From Theristus sp. LFF4_11 (lineage: Eukaryota; Nematoda; Chromadorea; Monhysterida; Xyalidae), in the NCBI GenBank assembly GCA_030248135.1, contig JASANC010005885.1, forward strand, positions 1 through 64,000: a stretch of 64,000 nucleotides of DNA, in the 5' to 3' direction. The notes beneath the pieces are model-generated. The model did not search any database, had not been told where the DNA came from, and worked only from the letters and a program-made list of their open reading frames with translations. A program made the translations under genes and the position numbers. Shown piece after piece: positions 25,068-37,705 of the stretch (positions are counted from its first letter, which is position 1; the number at the start of each line of letters is the position of its first letter).

Positions 25068-28000
25068 TCAACGAGCAAAGTCCACTCGATCGGCAGCGTC
25101 CGTCAGTGTGACGGCGGTTTTTCGATGCGGCACAACGACCGCGAATCGCTGACAACGGCGGGCGCCGCAGGCGGTCAGATTCACCGGTGCGACCGTCCAT
25201 TTCCCCCGGCGGTACTCCAAGATCGTGTCTGACTCGTTCGACTGCGAGAGCGAGCGCAGTTCACCGCCGATTGCGAGCAGATGACCGGGCGCGATGGCGA
25301 CCAGCGGAAACTGCAAATCGTGCGACTCGCTTTGTTCACCGTTTTGCATATTGTTTTCAGTTTTTACGCTTCTGCGTTAAACGAGACGTGAGAAAATTTG
25401 TAGTAGGACTGTCTTTTGTGAGATTCTGCTTTATATAGGTTCGCTGATGTTTTGCCCAGACTATAAGATCTGCTGAGGTAAAACACCATCGGCAGTTGTG
25501 CCTTGTGTCCGTCGCACTGACAAGCCAGGGGGCACCGCGGTATGCGTCTACCCGATTATGTCGCCGCGGTATGGCGAAACCGCAAACAGCGAACTTCTTG
25601 TGTTGGCATTACGGTTGCCGCCACAAAAACGTGTCTCGCCTCGCAAACCCCCGCTCATTTAGCTACCGTATTCGCCAACGTTTCACTGCAGCTACAGTAC
25701 CGTTTTGGTGAAGGCGCATGGCATGGTTAATTTCAAATTTAAATAAATAGCAGATTGTTTCAGTTTTAGATACGTTTTAGCTCCTTACCGCACTGTCTTT
25801 GCGTACAGAAAGCACATGAAAACGACAACAGACCAGCACTCGTCTACTGAGCGGCATGCTGCTGATACGAGCCCACTGTTTGCTGGCGGTGTCATAGCGC
25901 TCGCATGAACGCCCGTCTGACTGTTGCTGCCAGCCGCCGCACGCGTACCTGCAAAGGTGCAGTGAATGCGAAATAGTAACTGTAAACGGGCATTCATGAA
26001 GCAGTATTTAGTGGCCGCGCTTTAACACAGCTACGCGTCACTAAATACTGCTTCACGAATGCGCCTAAGGCTGATGGGTTGCACAAACTGACATCAGGCT
26101 AGTCCACTCGGAATCAATCAATCAAGCAAGCAAACAATCAATCAATCAATCAATCAACCAATCAATCAGTTAATCAGTCGATCAACCAACCAACCAACCA
26201 ACCACTCAATGAATCAATCAATCAGTCGACCAACCAATCAAGCATTTAACCAATCAGTCGATCAAAGACAACAGACACTCACATGGCGACACCGTCTGCC
26301 GCCATTGCATGTGCATAACGAGCCTGCTTCATATCAGCCAATCGTTGCCATTGCCATTGCGTGGGATCGTCTGCAAATGTCAGTCGATGCGTGCTGCGCA
26401 ATGGCGCATTCGTGTACCAGCCCCCGGTTATGACCAAGTCACCCTAAACAGATGAACAGATTCAGCAAAAGTATTCTGGAATGTGGATTGTTTTTTGAAA
26501 GACAGTAAAACTGAAGCGCTCCGTCCGAACGTTCGCAAAAAAACACACACACACACGAAATGCAAATGATGAAATCCAGTATTTCGACTCAAACCGAACA
26601 GTTGAACTGCTAAACTGTAGGGTTTTTCAGCGTGATTGCCCGATGTTGGCGTCAATAAACTCGTCAAAATGGGTTCTCGCATTTACTGCATGCGAGGCTT
26701 TTTTTTGAAAGAGAATAATATCGCGGCGTTTCCACCTGAAACTCGACGGCTGCATGCGAGTCGAGAACGAGAGAGCGTGCACCCATCGTGCTCGTCACGT
26801 CCACGCCCGTCCACGCGGCGGTCGCCTGGTAGGCCGGGCGATACTCGCAGAGTTTGTGATTCGGAGCGCAGCCCAAACAGCCGCAGATCTGCGAAATCGC
26901 TCAGGATAGAACGAGAAAATTGATGTGTACGGCGGCACCATAGCCCGTGCGAGCGTGTGTGTGGGGGGCGGAACGCGGCGTATATTGCCCCCCCTATATG
27001 TACACTATACGCTGCAGGGCAAGCGATAAACCGAATTCAAAGAATTTTTCGCTACACTGCAATAAAACAAGTATTCTCAGGCAATATTTGCTTTTATCAC
27101 ATGCGGTAAACCCTTTTTCAACTGAAATTCTGGAACAAGACGGGCGGAAAGAAAGCAACAGAGACGGAACCATGAAAATCTCAGGACCAGGCAGAAAAAC
27201 GACCGACGGCCACCATTTTCGCGAGAACTTCAACGGCGGCACTTTGGTGAACGAGATCTGACGATTTAGATCGAACAAATGACCGGTGCGCAAGCTGCTT
27301 CCTGCAAACAAATCCCGGGACGCGTCACACGAACGAAAAATTTTGATCAAACAGTGGAAAAAAGCTGTGGTGTCCAGCCAGATCATGCCTTTTGCTAGTG
27401 TTTGTGCTTTGTATCACACCTGAACTTTTTTAAGCTATTTATGTCAGCTGCGTGCTATGTTGCAGCAAATACGGTTTGCGGACAATTTAAAAACTCCTGA
27501 TTTGTGCAATAATACTTCGAAATGGCCCACTTGAGATCAACAACATCTGTCGTTGGTCATTGGCGACAATGCCGGCTATATTTTTGGCGCCCATTTTGTG
27601 CGTTCCAATATCGTAAATGCGCATCGGCTGCTCTTCGTACGCAAGCGAGTGCATTCGATCAAAGTGTGGCCCGTCGTATTCCACGATGATCAAGTCACCG
27701 CCTGGATGCAAATTTTAAAATTTTATATCGTAAAAACTGTCTTCAACAACCCAACCAGTAAATGGTATTGCTTTTTTCTCAACTGTCGCCTTGTCGCCTC
27801 CGTGTGGAAAGTCTCTTGCCTTTGAGCCAGAAGGTCAGGAGGTTTAGCACAGCCAGTGGTAAGCGTGGTACACCACTCCGCTGTTTTTTTTCGCGATTCT
27901 CTTGCCATCTGTTGATACCGGAGATTGATTGTGGCACGTGTTCGAGCGTCATGACGCTCACGGCACACCGCACCGGTGCGCCGAACACGAAACGAGTGCA

Positions 28001-29959
28001 GCGTTTGGAGCAGCGCATGGTGTCACGACACATCGGGCACCAGATTGCGATCGGTTTTTTTGTGTTTCGGCGTTTTTTTTGAATCTACAAATCACACAAC
28101 CGTGATCGGTTGCTCGATCGACGCTGCTGATTATTGGCGCGGAGAGCGATTTGCCGATTCCGCCGGCGGTCGTGTTGCTCGCTCGCTTCGGCTGCGTCGA
28201 CTGCGGCGGCAGCGCATCCGCTCGCTCGCTCATCGATGCGATCGCGACACTCCATTGCAGGGTGGCACGAGTGTTCGCGGTGGCGACGGCGGTGCTCGCT
28301 GTTGTTGTTGCTTCGGTGGTGCGCTGCGTCCGTGAACCAACCAATACCGTATTACCTCTATTAAACCCCCCCCCAAAAAATAAACCCCCACCCCCTCGAC
28401 AAGTTTCCAAATAATCCCCCCCCCCAAAAATAATCCCCCGTGGGGGATTATTGAAACCTGTTTGAAACACATACCCAGCGAATTCAGTGGCTGGTTGCAG
28501 TGAAAATGATGAAATTGTGCTACCAAAGGCCCCAAATGGATGAGTTAATGGCAATTTCATTACAAAAGGCTGTTGTAAAAGGAAATTTCTATGTAGAGTA
28601 GAAGTTTCTGCGACTTCCTTCCTGCCAAATGGAAGGTATTTTTGCCATTTTGCCCACTCCTAAAAATGGTTTCCAAATAACCCCCCCCCAAAAATAAAGC
28701 CCCCCCCCAAAAATAAACCCCCACCCCCAGAAGTCGCTGAAGAAATAAACCCCCATGGGGGTTTATTAGAGGTAATACGGTAAATCTCGCCATTTTGGAG
28801 GCCGGCAAACAAGTTTGTTGAATAAATTTTTTACAACGTTTTTGTGATGCAGTCAAACTGTAAAACGTAGAAAATGTGCGATTCGCTGATTATGAGCATG
28901 CAGTTTTTGCGCTAGGCTTTTGTCATTGAGCTGCCATTTTGAAGCCGTCAACTGTTACACCGCTGACTGTTGCGTCAAGCACCGGGGTGAAATGTTGCTT
29001 TTTCAAAGTGGTAACAGGGCCTGCGTGAAAAGAAACTAACCGAATGGCTCCCATCATCAGTGGTGCTTTCTGAGCGCGTTTGCGGCGCCGAAGTCACAGC
29101 GACCGGTTGTTGTTGTTGTTGCACCCGAGCCGGAATCGACGTGTCGTCATGAGACTTCAACTCTGCGTCTTCGTGTCTCTGCAGTGTTACTTTGCGTGCT
29201 TTCACTCACGCAATCAACAGAAGAACAAATTCCGTTCAGTTCTTTGGTTTATGGTCTGGTTCTGTTTTCTGTTTTTCTTTCTGGATTTTTGAGGCCTCGA
29301 AAACGTAATGCGGCTTCGCTGCTATAATTTTCGCCACAAAGTGGGTGCTAAAGTAAACACTGCGATACTAACACGGGACATTTTATTTTCTGACAAGCGT
29401 CACTTTTGTGGCCGTGACCATCATCATAACGTATACATACGGTATGGCCGATTAAACATGGCAGCTTTTTTCAGGGTGCAAGGAGCGCGCGAATTTTGAA
29501 TGAAGGAAAAACGACGTTCAGAAACTGAATTATGTGCCAAATTTGACGCGTTTTTTAAACCAATGGATTATCCGCGCTATTCTGTTCATTCTTTATCCCT
29601 TGTACACATGATTGGGAATTACGTTAGCTTTTTTGAAAAAGACAACTCCTAGTCTGCGGCTGATCCCGCCTTGATGGACTGCCTCATTTATTCGGCCATA
29701 CTGTACGTGGACATGCAGTGAATTTTTGGGGAAACAGCTTTTGCAGAAACATTCAAAAATACTCCGCTGTGAACACCGCGATATGACTAACGACGCAAAC
29801 GTGCGGTCCCAGAATGTACAGGCAGAATCGCATGTCGCGCGTGCGTGCGACGCACCGGCCAAATCGGGCGCACTCGTCGTCGCAGTCGCCGGCCGCAACG
29901 CATCGTGCCACTGGTGACTGCACGGCCAGGAGGACAAAGAGAAGAAATCGCTTGCTCAT
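25068..29959 (-). CDS. secreted kelch-repeat (beta-propeller) protein
   Basis: The 3' half reads cleanly through exons 27701-27531, 27301-27171, 26888-26736, 26443-26283, 25948-25789 and 25310-25068 with matching phases. Kelch hallmarks are VITGGWYTN, MKQARYAHAMAADG, ACGGW, CERYDTASKQWARISSMP and HLLAIGG. The 5' part is assigned by continuous phase-0 joins: 29959-29801 (signal peptide MSKRFLLFVLLAVQSPVARC and a Cys-rich start), 29178-29041 (Gln-rich, polar) and an exon beginning at 28325 (RTTEATTTASTAVATAN). From there a stalk-like Thr/Ser stretch leads to a Cys-rich segment (CPMCRDTMRCSKRC, about 28050-27990). The join between about 27980 and 27701 is unresolved. Kelch blades form protein-binding propellers, and a signal peptide suggests an extracellular role; the galactose-oxidase type of propeller is an alternative but no copper ligands are apparent. 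A MITE sits 20 bases upstream of the exon at 28325. Confidence 0.75.
25349..25440 (-). promoter_or_regulatory. possible internal promoter with TATA box in the kelch gene
   Basis: CCTATATAAAGC on the minus strand at about 25431-25442 precedes an ATG at 25349 that is in frame with the last kelch exon through its acceptor. A transcript starting here would give a 93-residue C-terminal product (MQNGEQSE and onward). The intron reading remains equally possible. Confidence 0.35.
25985..26070. repeat. small palindromic MITE, copy 3
   Basis: GGGCATTCATGAAGCAGTAT and its complement ATACTGCTTCACGAATGCGCC flank an ACACAGCTACGCGTC centre. It lies in a kelch gene intron. Confidence 0.8.
26100..26270. repeat. 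AATC/CCAA simple repeat
   Basis: Runs of ATCA and ACCA tetranucleotides (for example AATCAATCAATCAATCAACC) fill an intron of the kelch gene. Confidence 0.9.
28347..28780. mobile_element. TA-flanked MITE, copy 2
   Basis: CCGTATTACCTCTATTAAAC at the left and GGTAATACGG at the right, each next to TA (28345-28346, 28781-28782). The core is nearly identical to copies 1 and 3. It is inserted in a kelch gene intron close to the acceptor of the Thr-rich exon. Confidence 0.9.
29500..29705. repeat. dispersed repeat, copy in kelch 5' intron
   Basis: AAATTTGACGCG through AACTCCTAGTC and GCCTTGATGGACTGCCTCAT is the reverse complement of 10752-10945, with a third partial copy at 60029-60138. Its ends are not defined. 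Confidence 0.75.
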
Positions 29960-29999
29960 CGTCTTACTTTTTTTTATTTTAATGCCACTCCTGGGTGAC

Positions 30000-31640
30000 T
30001 GCTATGCACGTGTAATTATTCAAGATGTAATAGCGCGCTGTCAAACTCCAGCTGTATTGCACGTAAATCACGTTGCATTGGAACTAATCAAAGTGAGCAA
30101 AGGTTTAGTGAACGAGCGATTTTTTTCCTGTCGTGTCTGCAGTTCGGTTTCTGTAAAAATGGTGTGTGGTTATTCGACTTTTGCCGCCAGTTGATGCGAT
30201 AATGTTGTGGACGAGCGAGTTGCCAGCAGTTCAGGGCGTTCACGTAAAACTTATTACACTTTTTAGTCATAGAACGTGACATGCCACCATAATAATGACA
30301 AATGAAGGTTGAACTTACCTTTGCTGTTGTTAATGAAAGTTCAAGATTGTTTCAAAATGTGCTGTCACTTCAGAATGCCGCACACTTCAGAATCATCATT
30401 TGATTGTAATAAAAACCGACTCCATTAATCCGTGCCATTTTCGACGCGTTTCGGAGAAGTTACAAAACCAAAAAACACTGAGAAGTTTCAAAAAACATTC
30501 ATTTTTTCTAAAATTTTAAAAGTCATTAAAAAGACGTTTCACTCGCTGACTGTTTATGTCCGCACGTCTGATTTCATTAGTTGCATGTTATTTTGCATTC
30601 ACATTCCCCGTGTGATGTTTTCGAAATTCTTGGTCATTCAAATTTTATTCTCATCTCAAGCATAACCAACAACGGAGCACAGCACGAGAAAGTCAACAAC
30701 TTTGAACAACAGTTATAATATATTGTAGTTAGACCTTGGCTTATGAATAAGATCATGTCAAGATGGGTGAAAGAGAAGAAAGGGGGAGGCGCCGGAGAGG
30801 CATTATTTTTTGCCTGTTTTGAAAAGAAAGAAAACTGAAATCTCTGGAAACTGTTGTTTTTCATTGTTTGTTTGTTTGTTCGTTTGTTTGTTTGTTTGTT
30901 TGTTTGCTTGCTGGTTTCGGAGAAGGGGCTGCTGGCTCCAAAAAAGCAAAACTGCTTCGATCAGCTTCTCTGTCACCTGCGCTTCGTCGAGTGAATGACG
31001 ATGCAAAGGGTCAGCATTTTCCATTTTTGAAAGATCCAAATCAAAATTTGTTCAAATTCAGTTTGTATTGAAAGTGTAAAAATTCAAAACTGAAAAATTT
31101 AGATTTTTACATGCGCTTTTGAGAACACATGTGATAAAACAAACTGAATGCAAAATGGGGAAGAGGGTAGGGGAGGGGAGGGAATGCAAGGGAGATGATC
31201 ATAAAAAATAAATTTGTAATTCCGTTTTCAAATTTGCAGGGCAGACATTTGCATTTTTGTCCGCAACAGAACGGACTATTTTTGGTCACGGCATTTAGAA
31301 CGACAGTCGTATGACGGATGCTACACGTTTTCTAATTCCCGAACGCAAGCTTGTCCGTCCGCACGTTCGGACATACCACACAACTTTTTGCCTACGCGAA
31401 TTAGTTTTCCGTATGTATGCACGACACTTCAGTCGTTCTAAATGCGGTGCGCAGTTTTCAGTTTTGTCGTGTGGCGTAAACGAAACGACTGTTTTGCGCC
31501 CCGCATTTAGAACGACGTGCGTTCCGTGCGTACGTAAGAAAAACTAATTGCTAAACGCGCCTTAAAAGGCACCGACAGACAACAATCACAATAGCTTCTG
31601 AAAAAACCCCAAACTTCGCGAAAAGTTGAACGAAACACCA
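30000..31640. other. intergenic between kelch and F-box genes
   Basis: No exon is recognised in this stretch. It contains a TTTG tetranucleotide run near 30863-30906 and AT-rich DNA. It holds the kelch promoter and the 3' end of the F-box gene. Confidence 0.5.
30863..30906. repeat. TTTG microsatellite
   Basis: About eleven TTTG units, one altered to TTCG. Confidence 0.95.
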
Positions 31641-31679
31641 ATTGTCCGGCGTTGAGCAACGCAGCGCCATCATGCCCGA

Positions 31680-34600
31680 TCAAGCGGCGTTGTCGGCGCA
31701 AGCAGCATCGTCCTTGCACAGCGGACAGTAACAGTGACGGGTGGTAAGCGCGCCCAAGCCGTGCGTCCAGTCGGGCGTGTGCATGCGTACGGCGTGGCGA
31801 AACTCGCGCGTGTTCAAATGCGCGTCGAAGCGAGCCGTGAAACGCGCGCGCAGGCGGGCTGCAGGCTCTCAAAGAGACAATGGCGCATTATTACGAAATG
31901 CTCCGGACGAAATTAGGACGGGTTACTCGCTGGCTGCGCGCAAATCACGCAGGCGCTCTGCTCCAGTACTGTCAGTTGCTGAAGTTCTGCGACTCAGGTG
32001 GATTTGCAGACGTCGAAAGGAAACTAGTTTCACTGTTTTTGTGGCAATTCAAAGTCGCCTGAGCGACTCGGCCCCTATCAACGCACAAACTCGAACGCAA
32101 CCAATATTGTTGTGAACGACAGAAACAACACAAACGCGAACAAAGAACACAAATGAACAACCAAACGTACTTCGCATGGGTAAACCGTTGGCGAAGAAAT
32201 ACTGAATGGCGGGCGTCTGCTCGCTGTCGGCCAGTAAATCCCAGGCATGCCAGGTGCCGGACGGGTATCCATTGTTGAGCGAGACGAACGCCGCCAGTTT
32301 CGGCAGCGTCTCGAGCGCGTCGTCAACGAATTTCGTGTCACGCATCCGATTGCAACACTGAATGTCGACGTGCGTCAGCGTGTCGCCGTTGGCCTGTGCG
32401 CTCCGTGTCTCGCTACAAGTCTTGTGCGTTGTGCGATGTTTGAAGCTGCGCGCTGCTGATTGGCTGCGACCCCAGCTGCGCAGCAACCAACCAGCCGGCC
32501 ACATTCAACAGCGATATCAATCAACTGATTGTCTAGGAGCTATGATTTTACAGTTCGACAGCGAGTTTAGGTGGCTAGAACGTTGTTCAGGGCTTTGTCT
32601 GTTTGTTGGTTCCGCACCAGTCCTGTGTGCGGTACGGCGGTGTACCGCGGCGGTGCGTTTACCCCACAAACGCACGCACGTGGCGGTTCTGGCGATCAAA
32701 AAAGTCAAGTGAAAGATCGAACCAAATCACAACTTAGCCAACCGGCTAGCCTTCTAGCTGCTGCCTCCCCACAATCCAACGCCATCCGAAAAAAAAACTG
32801 ATAAAAGAAAACATTTTTTTCTCACGTGCAACAACGCCATCAGAGTGTCGTGTTTCAGTTTACCGCAGCGACGCAACGTCAGTTTTCGAAGGCCGCGTAC
32901 CGAGGCGGCCATATGCTCCCAGCCAACCCTGCCCATTTCGTGGCAAACGTTTAACAAGTGGAACTCTTCGAAACTCGGCGCCTCTCTGCCAAACAAACAA
33001 ACAAATACACTCACGCATGAGCAGTGTTTTTCAGGAAGTTGGACGAACACGGATTCGGTTTTTCTTTCAATGTTTTATTAGTTTTTGAATGGCTCTTTTC
33101 TTGCGAAACGCGACAGCGACTGCGTTTCAACTGGAGGTATCCATTGCATCACACGATCAATCAGCGGAGGAAACGCAACAAGAAAAAAACACCACCAGCC
33201 AATCAGCAAGCCCGTTGTTGTACACAAGCCGCGATCGTTCAGCGAAAATAATACAAGACGACAAAGTCCATGTCAAAAATCGAACGCTCCGAGCAAAATA
33301 TGAAAGAATTATTGTTGTTCAAGTCGTGATTTCCTAGTTGCAGTGCAATAGAAACAGTCAGGCACACCTGAGCGCATCACAGAGCACGATCATTTGCGCC
33401 GTGTGGATCATGGCCGCATGACCAACAAGATACAACGAACGAACGTTACACAGAACTGAGATCGCTGCAAGCAAACAAAATTCGCTTTTTTGGGAGAAAT
33501 CGGTTGCTGTTTTTTTTTGCTTCCATCTGGTACAGCAACGCAGAAAACAAGCAGAACAACCAACAAAGTGAGCTTTGAGTTCGGTGTTTCACTCAAGACT
33601 ACCAAGCTCGGTTCTGACTGACATTACACGCTTTGCACAGGTCTGTGGTGGCGTCCGCCGCCCTGCCAAGCTTAAGGCGCATTCATGAAGCAGTATTTAG
33701 TGACGCGTAGCTGTGCTGAAACATAGCTACTCGATCACTAAATACTGCTTCATGAATGCCCCTTTAGGGTAGCGTGGACCGCGGTGATTGTGAAATTCGA
33801 AACCGAAAGAACAGCTAACGTTCCGTAATGTCCACCGAAATCGAATAACCGTCCTCGAAACGACTAAAATGGAGAAACTGTTACAACAACAAAAAACCAC
33901 CGAACGCTGGAAGTAGTACTGCAGGGCGACTTCGTGCAACGTTGGACCTTCGAGTGTGATGCCGAGTGTCTCCACGGCAGACTCGAGCACGCAACACTCG
34001 GCCAGTAAATCGCGCAACGCTTCGTGCCTGAAGGAGCGCTCTGAGAAATCAGCTGCGAAAGAAAACTGCGGGCAAAAACCGATCAGACTGAAAGGACGTT
34101 TCTCATTGTCACAAAAAATGAAACAGAAAATTGTCTCGATTGATCGCACAGAAGCACACGGAAAGTCAACGCTCATCAGTCACACAGAAACTCAACGCTC
34201 ACTAATCACACGGAAACTCAACGTTCATTGGCGCACGCACACAAACCAAGTCAAGACGATTAAGCTGAGCGAAATCGAGTTGGCGCTTCGCAGCAGAGGC
34301 TCGAGAATCGAAAACACGGAATCGCTTCGTTCACTAAAAAACAAAAACAACAACTGACATGTGCGTCGGTATCTTTTTTACAATACAACTTTTGCGCATT
34401 GTGTTTTTTATATGATTTAATTTTCGATAATTTATTTATTTATAAAAATTTATAAACTAGTTGTCATAGTTTAATATATAACAATATAATTTTCGAGTAA
34501 AAAAAGTTGAAAACGGTTCATTGATTTTATGGCTGAAAGTGTGTTCCTCTGTTTATCAAAAATCAAAAAAAAACAGACGAATCAAAGTGACGAACGAACA

Positions 34601-37600
34601 TGAAACATTTGTCAATGTGCAGATAAAGAAAGTGCAGGCGTTGGCAGCGCTGCGTCAGTTCGACGCCGATCAAGTGCAGCACGCTCAGTGGCGTACGGCT
34701 GGCGCTAAAACGGCGCACGGTGTGCGGAAAGTTGCGCTGCAAACAGAGCTGTCAGCAACATAGAGAAGACAGCCATGAAAAACAACCAAAATGAACTTCG
34801 GCCACTTTCTACACCGACCAGCAACATCGACTCAACATTCAATCAACTTTTATATCACGCATGAAATTAGCTGACTGGTTGTTGACCACGTGATGTATGC
34901 CTTCTGTGCGGGCAATGCTGCAATTGAGGCGGAGTCTGCCCAGCGCAGTGCGTGTGCGCGTCGCGGGGGTGTCACCAACTAATTAATCAGCTAATTGCGT
35001 TTGCGTAGGATACAGAAATATTCTGCACAAGCAAAAAAAACGCGTTAAATGTTGTTCGCGCACAAATTTACCGCAAACGCGTGCGCCGTTTCGGACGCCG
35101 CGAACGAGACGGCGTGCAAGCACAGCGTGCTCAGTTGGTGCCAGCCGCGCCACAGCTGCTGCCAGCGGCCATGTTCGTTTGTGGTCGCGCTGATCGACAC
35201 GCTCTTCAGGCGAAGTCGTTCCAGTTGCGGACAGCCGTCGCGTAGCGTTGTCAAGAATGTCGGCTGCGCGATCAGCTAAAACAAACAACACACGCGGTTG
35301 TTGTCGTTGTTGCAGTCACTGAGTCGCCCACTACTGGTGCCTGTAACCAACCAACCCCGTTGTTGTTGTTGTTGTTGTTGTTGTTGTTCTCGTTTTGAGG
35401 CTGGCGATTGTTCTAACTCATCATCAGCTCGGCGTTGCGCCGCAGCCGCATGGCAGAGTCATATGCAGCAATGACGTAATGACCAACCAATCAGCGCTGA
35501 GAATTGGTCATGACTAACCACTCAGCGCTGAGAATTGCTATGCCCAACCAATCAGCTAGTTGCATATATTAGCGAGATAGACTGTAGATGCCAGTGACGT
35601 TCGTGGCGGGATTCCAAGGAGCTCCTGGTGCCCACATACAAACACCACAACCGACCGATCCTGATTGCGAAAATGGTGCCCGCATACAAACACCACAACC
35701 GACCGATCCTGATTGCGAAAATGGTGCCCGCATACAAACACCACAACCGACCGATCCTGATTGCGAAAATGGTGCCCGCATACAAACACCACAACCGACC
35801 GATCCTGATTGCGAAAATGGTGCCCGCATACAAACACCACAACCGACCGATCGATCCGCTATCAGTCCGACGTCGTCGTCGAATCTCTCTCGCCCACCGA
35901 CGTACAAATCGCGAACGCTGACGCCAAAACGAGCGAACGCCAAACGAACCACGTCGTCGGCGCACACAGATGGGTTGTCAAATTGAACCTTCAATATTGC
36001 GTTTACTGTTGAGCGAGACAAACAAAAATTTGCGTCACTAATACTGCTTCGGAAATACCGCTTGGTGCAACACGCGTTGCCGTGGGTTGCCATGGGGCCC
36101 ATCGATCTGATTGGTTGGACCAATCAGTAAGTTCAATTCATCAGTAACCAATCAGCAGTTCACATTGATTCACAGTTCGACGTGCATACAAAATGTGCGC
36201 TGTGTTACAAATAGTCACCAGTTTTGTTACCGTGCTGGTTTCACTCGAGGAAGTTGACTCGTTTGAGTGATGCTTTAACGCCACATCGCTTGTGCCGTCG
36301 TAGTCAACAGTGGGTACCTGTGAGAAAAATGAATTGCACGACATTATAGACGTTTGACGAAACATTTGAAATAATAACTTTTGAACCGCCACTTTGCTTG
36401 ACACAACCACACGTGAGTTTTGCTGCGCGCGGTAAATGGTTTGTACCTCGTCACGCGAAAAAACTGCACAAAACACCAAAAAAAGTGTTACCCGGAAGCA
36501 TCATTGACGCAACCAGTGGGTCACCTAGTTTTCAAAGGTGCGTGTAAGGCACCTGTTTAGCCTTCCCTTGAAAACCCGTTTGCAAGCGGCAATTCCATGT
36601 GCATCGTTGGAACAAAAACGTTTCGAGTATCTACAGTTTGCGAACAGACACACACGACGACACACAACACACCGACCACAAATTTCGGATGCCACTGAAA
36701 CGCGGCACAGCCGTGGCCGAACACGATCGACAGGCGCGGCGGCGTCGACGCGCACGTGAACTGCAGCAGCAGCGTGTCACAGCGGGCGCTCAGCGGCAGC
36801 AGTCGGTTGACGCGCTGAAACCGGCGGCAGACGAGGTCGAGCGCGACACGCGTCTGTGCGAGCGAGAGCGCACACGTCACTAGCAGCATAACAGAGCGGT
36901 GCGAAACTTTCAAGTATTGTATATTTAATCAAACGTGTTCAGACTAAAATGACGTCATTTGCTTTAAAAACGCACGTTTGTCAAAGTACAGAGAATTTCA
37001 GTTTTGGTGTGAGTGTGACTGATTCGGCATTCACCATTTGTTTACGGGAAGAAATCGGCCAAACGGAAAGTCTGGTTTGCTGTGAACGACAAGCGCAGGT
37101 TTTGCGGCACATGACGTCATTTCAGTGGACACGTTTGAAAAAATATGTCATACTTTTAATCACCAAACCGTCCACCCATCGGCGAGCTGGAGAAGTCGAC
37201 CCTCGTCGACCCTTATCGTGTGGTTTTTTTGGATCCACCCTGTCCTCCTGTTACACTGACACTTTTGATTGATCTGGATATCATATCTTACTTTGACATA
37301 GTCCACAAATCGAAACACGTGAGCGAGTGCGTGATCGTTCAAATCGAGAATCGTACGTTGGTCGCCCGGATTTCTCTGCTCAAGCGCTGCAATTGTGAGC
37401 CGCTGAATTTCAGCGACAACATTGTCCAGCGAACAGCGGCGTTCCGCCGTTTTGTGAAGCCGCGTTCGATTCTGCAGCTGCATCACCCGTCCTTCTTTTA
37501 CATTCGACTGTTGATCGATGGTTGAAGCTCGCTTTTGTCTTTCATGAAATCCACGTTCTCGATCTCGACTGGTGTTTTTCCAGTTTTTGTTTCTCCGGTG

Positions 37601-37621
37601 TTTTTTGTCTTGCGCTTGCAT
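31680..37621 (-). CDS. F-box protein with leucine-rich repeats
   Basis: The product should be an SCF ubiquitin-ligase substrate receptor. The first exon 37621-37292 begins at the first Met after an in-frame stop, is basic and Gln-rich, and ends in the first half of an F-box (LNDHALAHVFRFVDYVK). The next, 36853 to about 36677, supplies the second half (TRVALDLVCRRFQRVNRLL). Further exons are about 36317-36231, 35988-35848 (DNPSVCADDVVRLAFARFGV), 35274-35072 (CPQLERLRLKSVSI), 34736 to about 34607 (VLHLIGVELTQRCQRLHFL), about 34056-33920, two short ones near 33673 and 33425-33367, about 32994-32826 (LRKLTLRRCGKL), about 32415-32173 (DTLTHVDIQCCNRM) and about 31862-31680. Leucine-rich strands with Cys/Asn at repeat ends match the cysteine-containing LRR class of F-box proteins. 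The exact joins of the short exons near 33400-33680 are uncertain. Targets unknown. Confidence 0.8.
31983..32095. repeat. GACTCAATGCG MITE, partial copy
   Basis: GTTCTGCGACTCAGG, GCAGACGTCGAAAGGAAACT and GTGGCAATTCAAAGTCGCC match the left half of the family described at 20005. It lies in the last intron of the F-box gene. Confidence 0.65.
33672..33766. repeat. small palindromic MITE, copy 4
   Basis: GGCGCATTCATGAAGCAGTA through GTGACGCGTAGCTGTG and back to CTGCTTCATGAATGCCCC form a nearly perfect hairpin. It abuts an F-box gene exon. Confidence 0.85.
35350..35390. repeat. GTT microsatellite
   Basis: About ten GTT units in an F-box gene intron. Confidence 0.9.
35485..35585. repeat. CCAATCAGC-type repeat, copy 1
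   Basis: Three units of about 33 bp contain CAACCAATCAGCGCTGAGAA, ending GCATATATTAGCGAGATAGAC. The reverse complement occurs at 63255-63405, including the terminal ATATAT and AGACTGTA-like end. The origin is unknown. Confidence 0.75.
35632..35860. repeat. 48 bp minisatellite carrying copies of a splice donor
   Basis: Nearly five copies of a 48 bp unit (CACCACAACCGACCGATCCT, then GATTGCGAAAATGG and GCCCGCATACAAA) are almost identical. The right-most unit contains the donor of the F-box gene exon ending at 35848 (minus GATCG followed by GTCGGTT). Because 48 is 16 codons, the exon frame stays open through all units, adding VGCGVCMRAPFSQSGS per unit if a later donor is used. Confidence 0.9.
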
Positions 37622-37705
37622 GCTGGCTATATCCTCATCATCATCATATAGTCGATCGTTTGCTTCTTGTCTGTGTCACGTCGAACAATTGAACTTTGTA
37701 TTCGC

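Noticed and set aside
35588..35986. Plus-strand ORF of 132 codons with TPQPTDPDCENGARIQ repeats
   Set aside because: It is the opposite strand of a 48 bp minisatellite plus an F-box gene exon; splice phases support the minus-strand gene.
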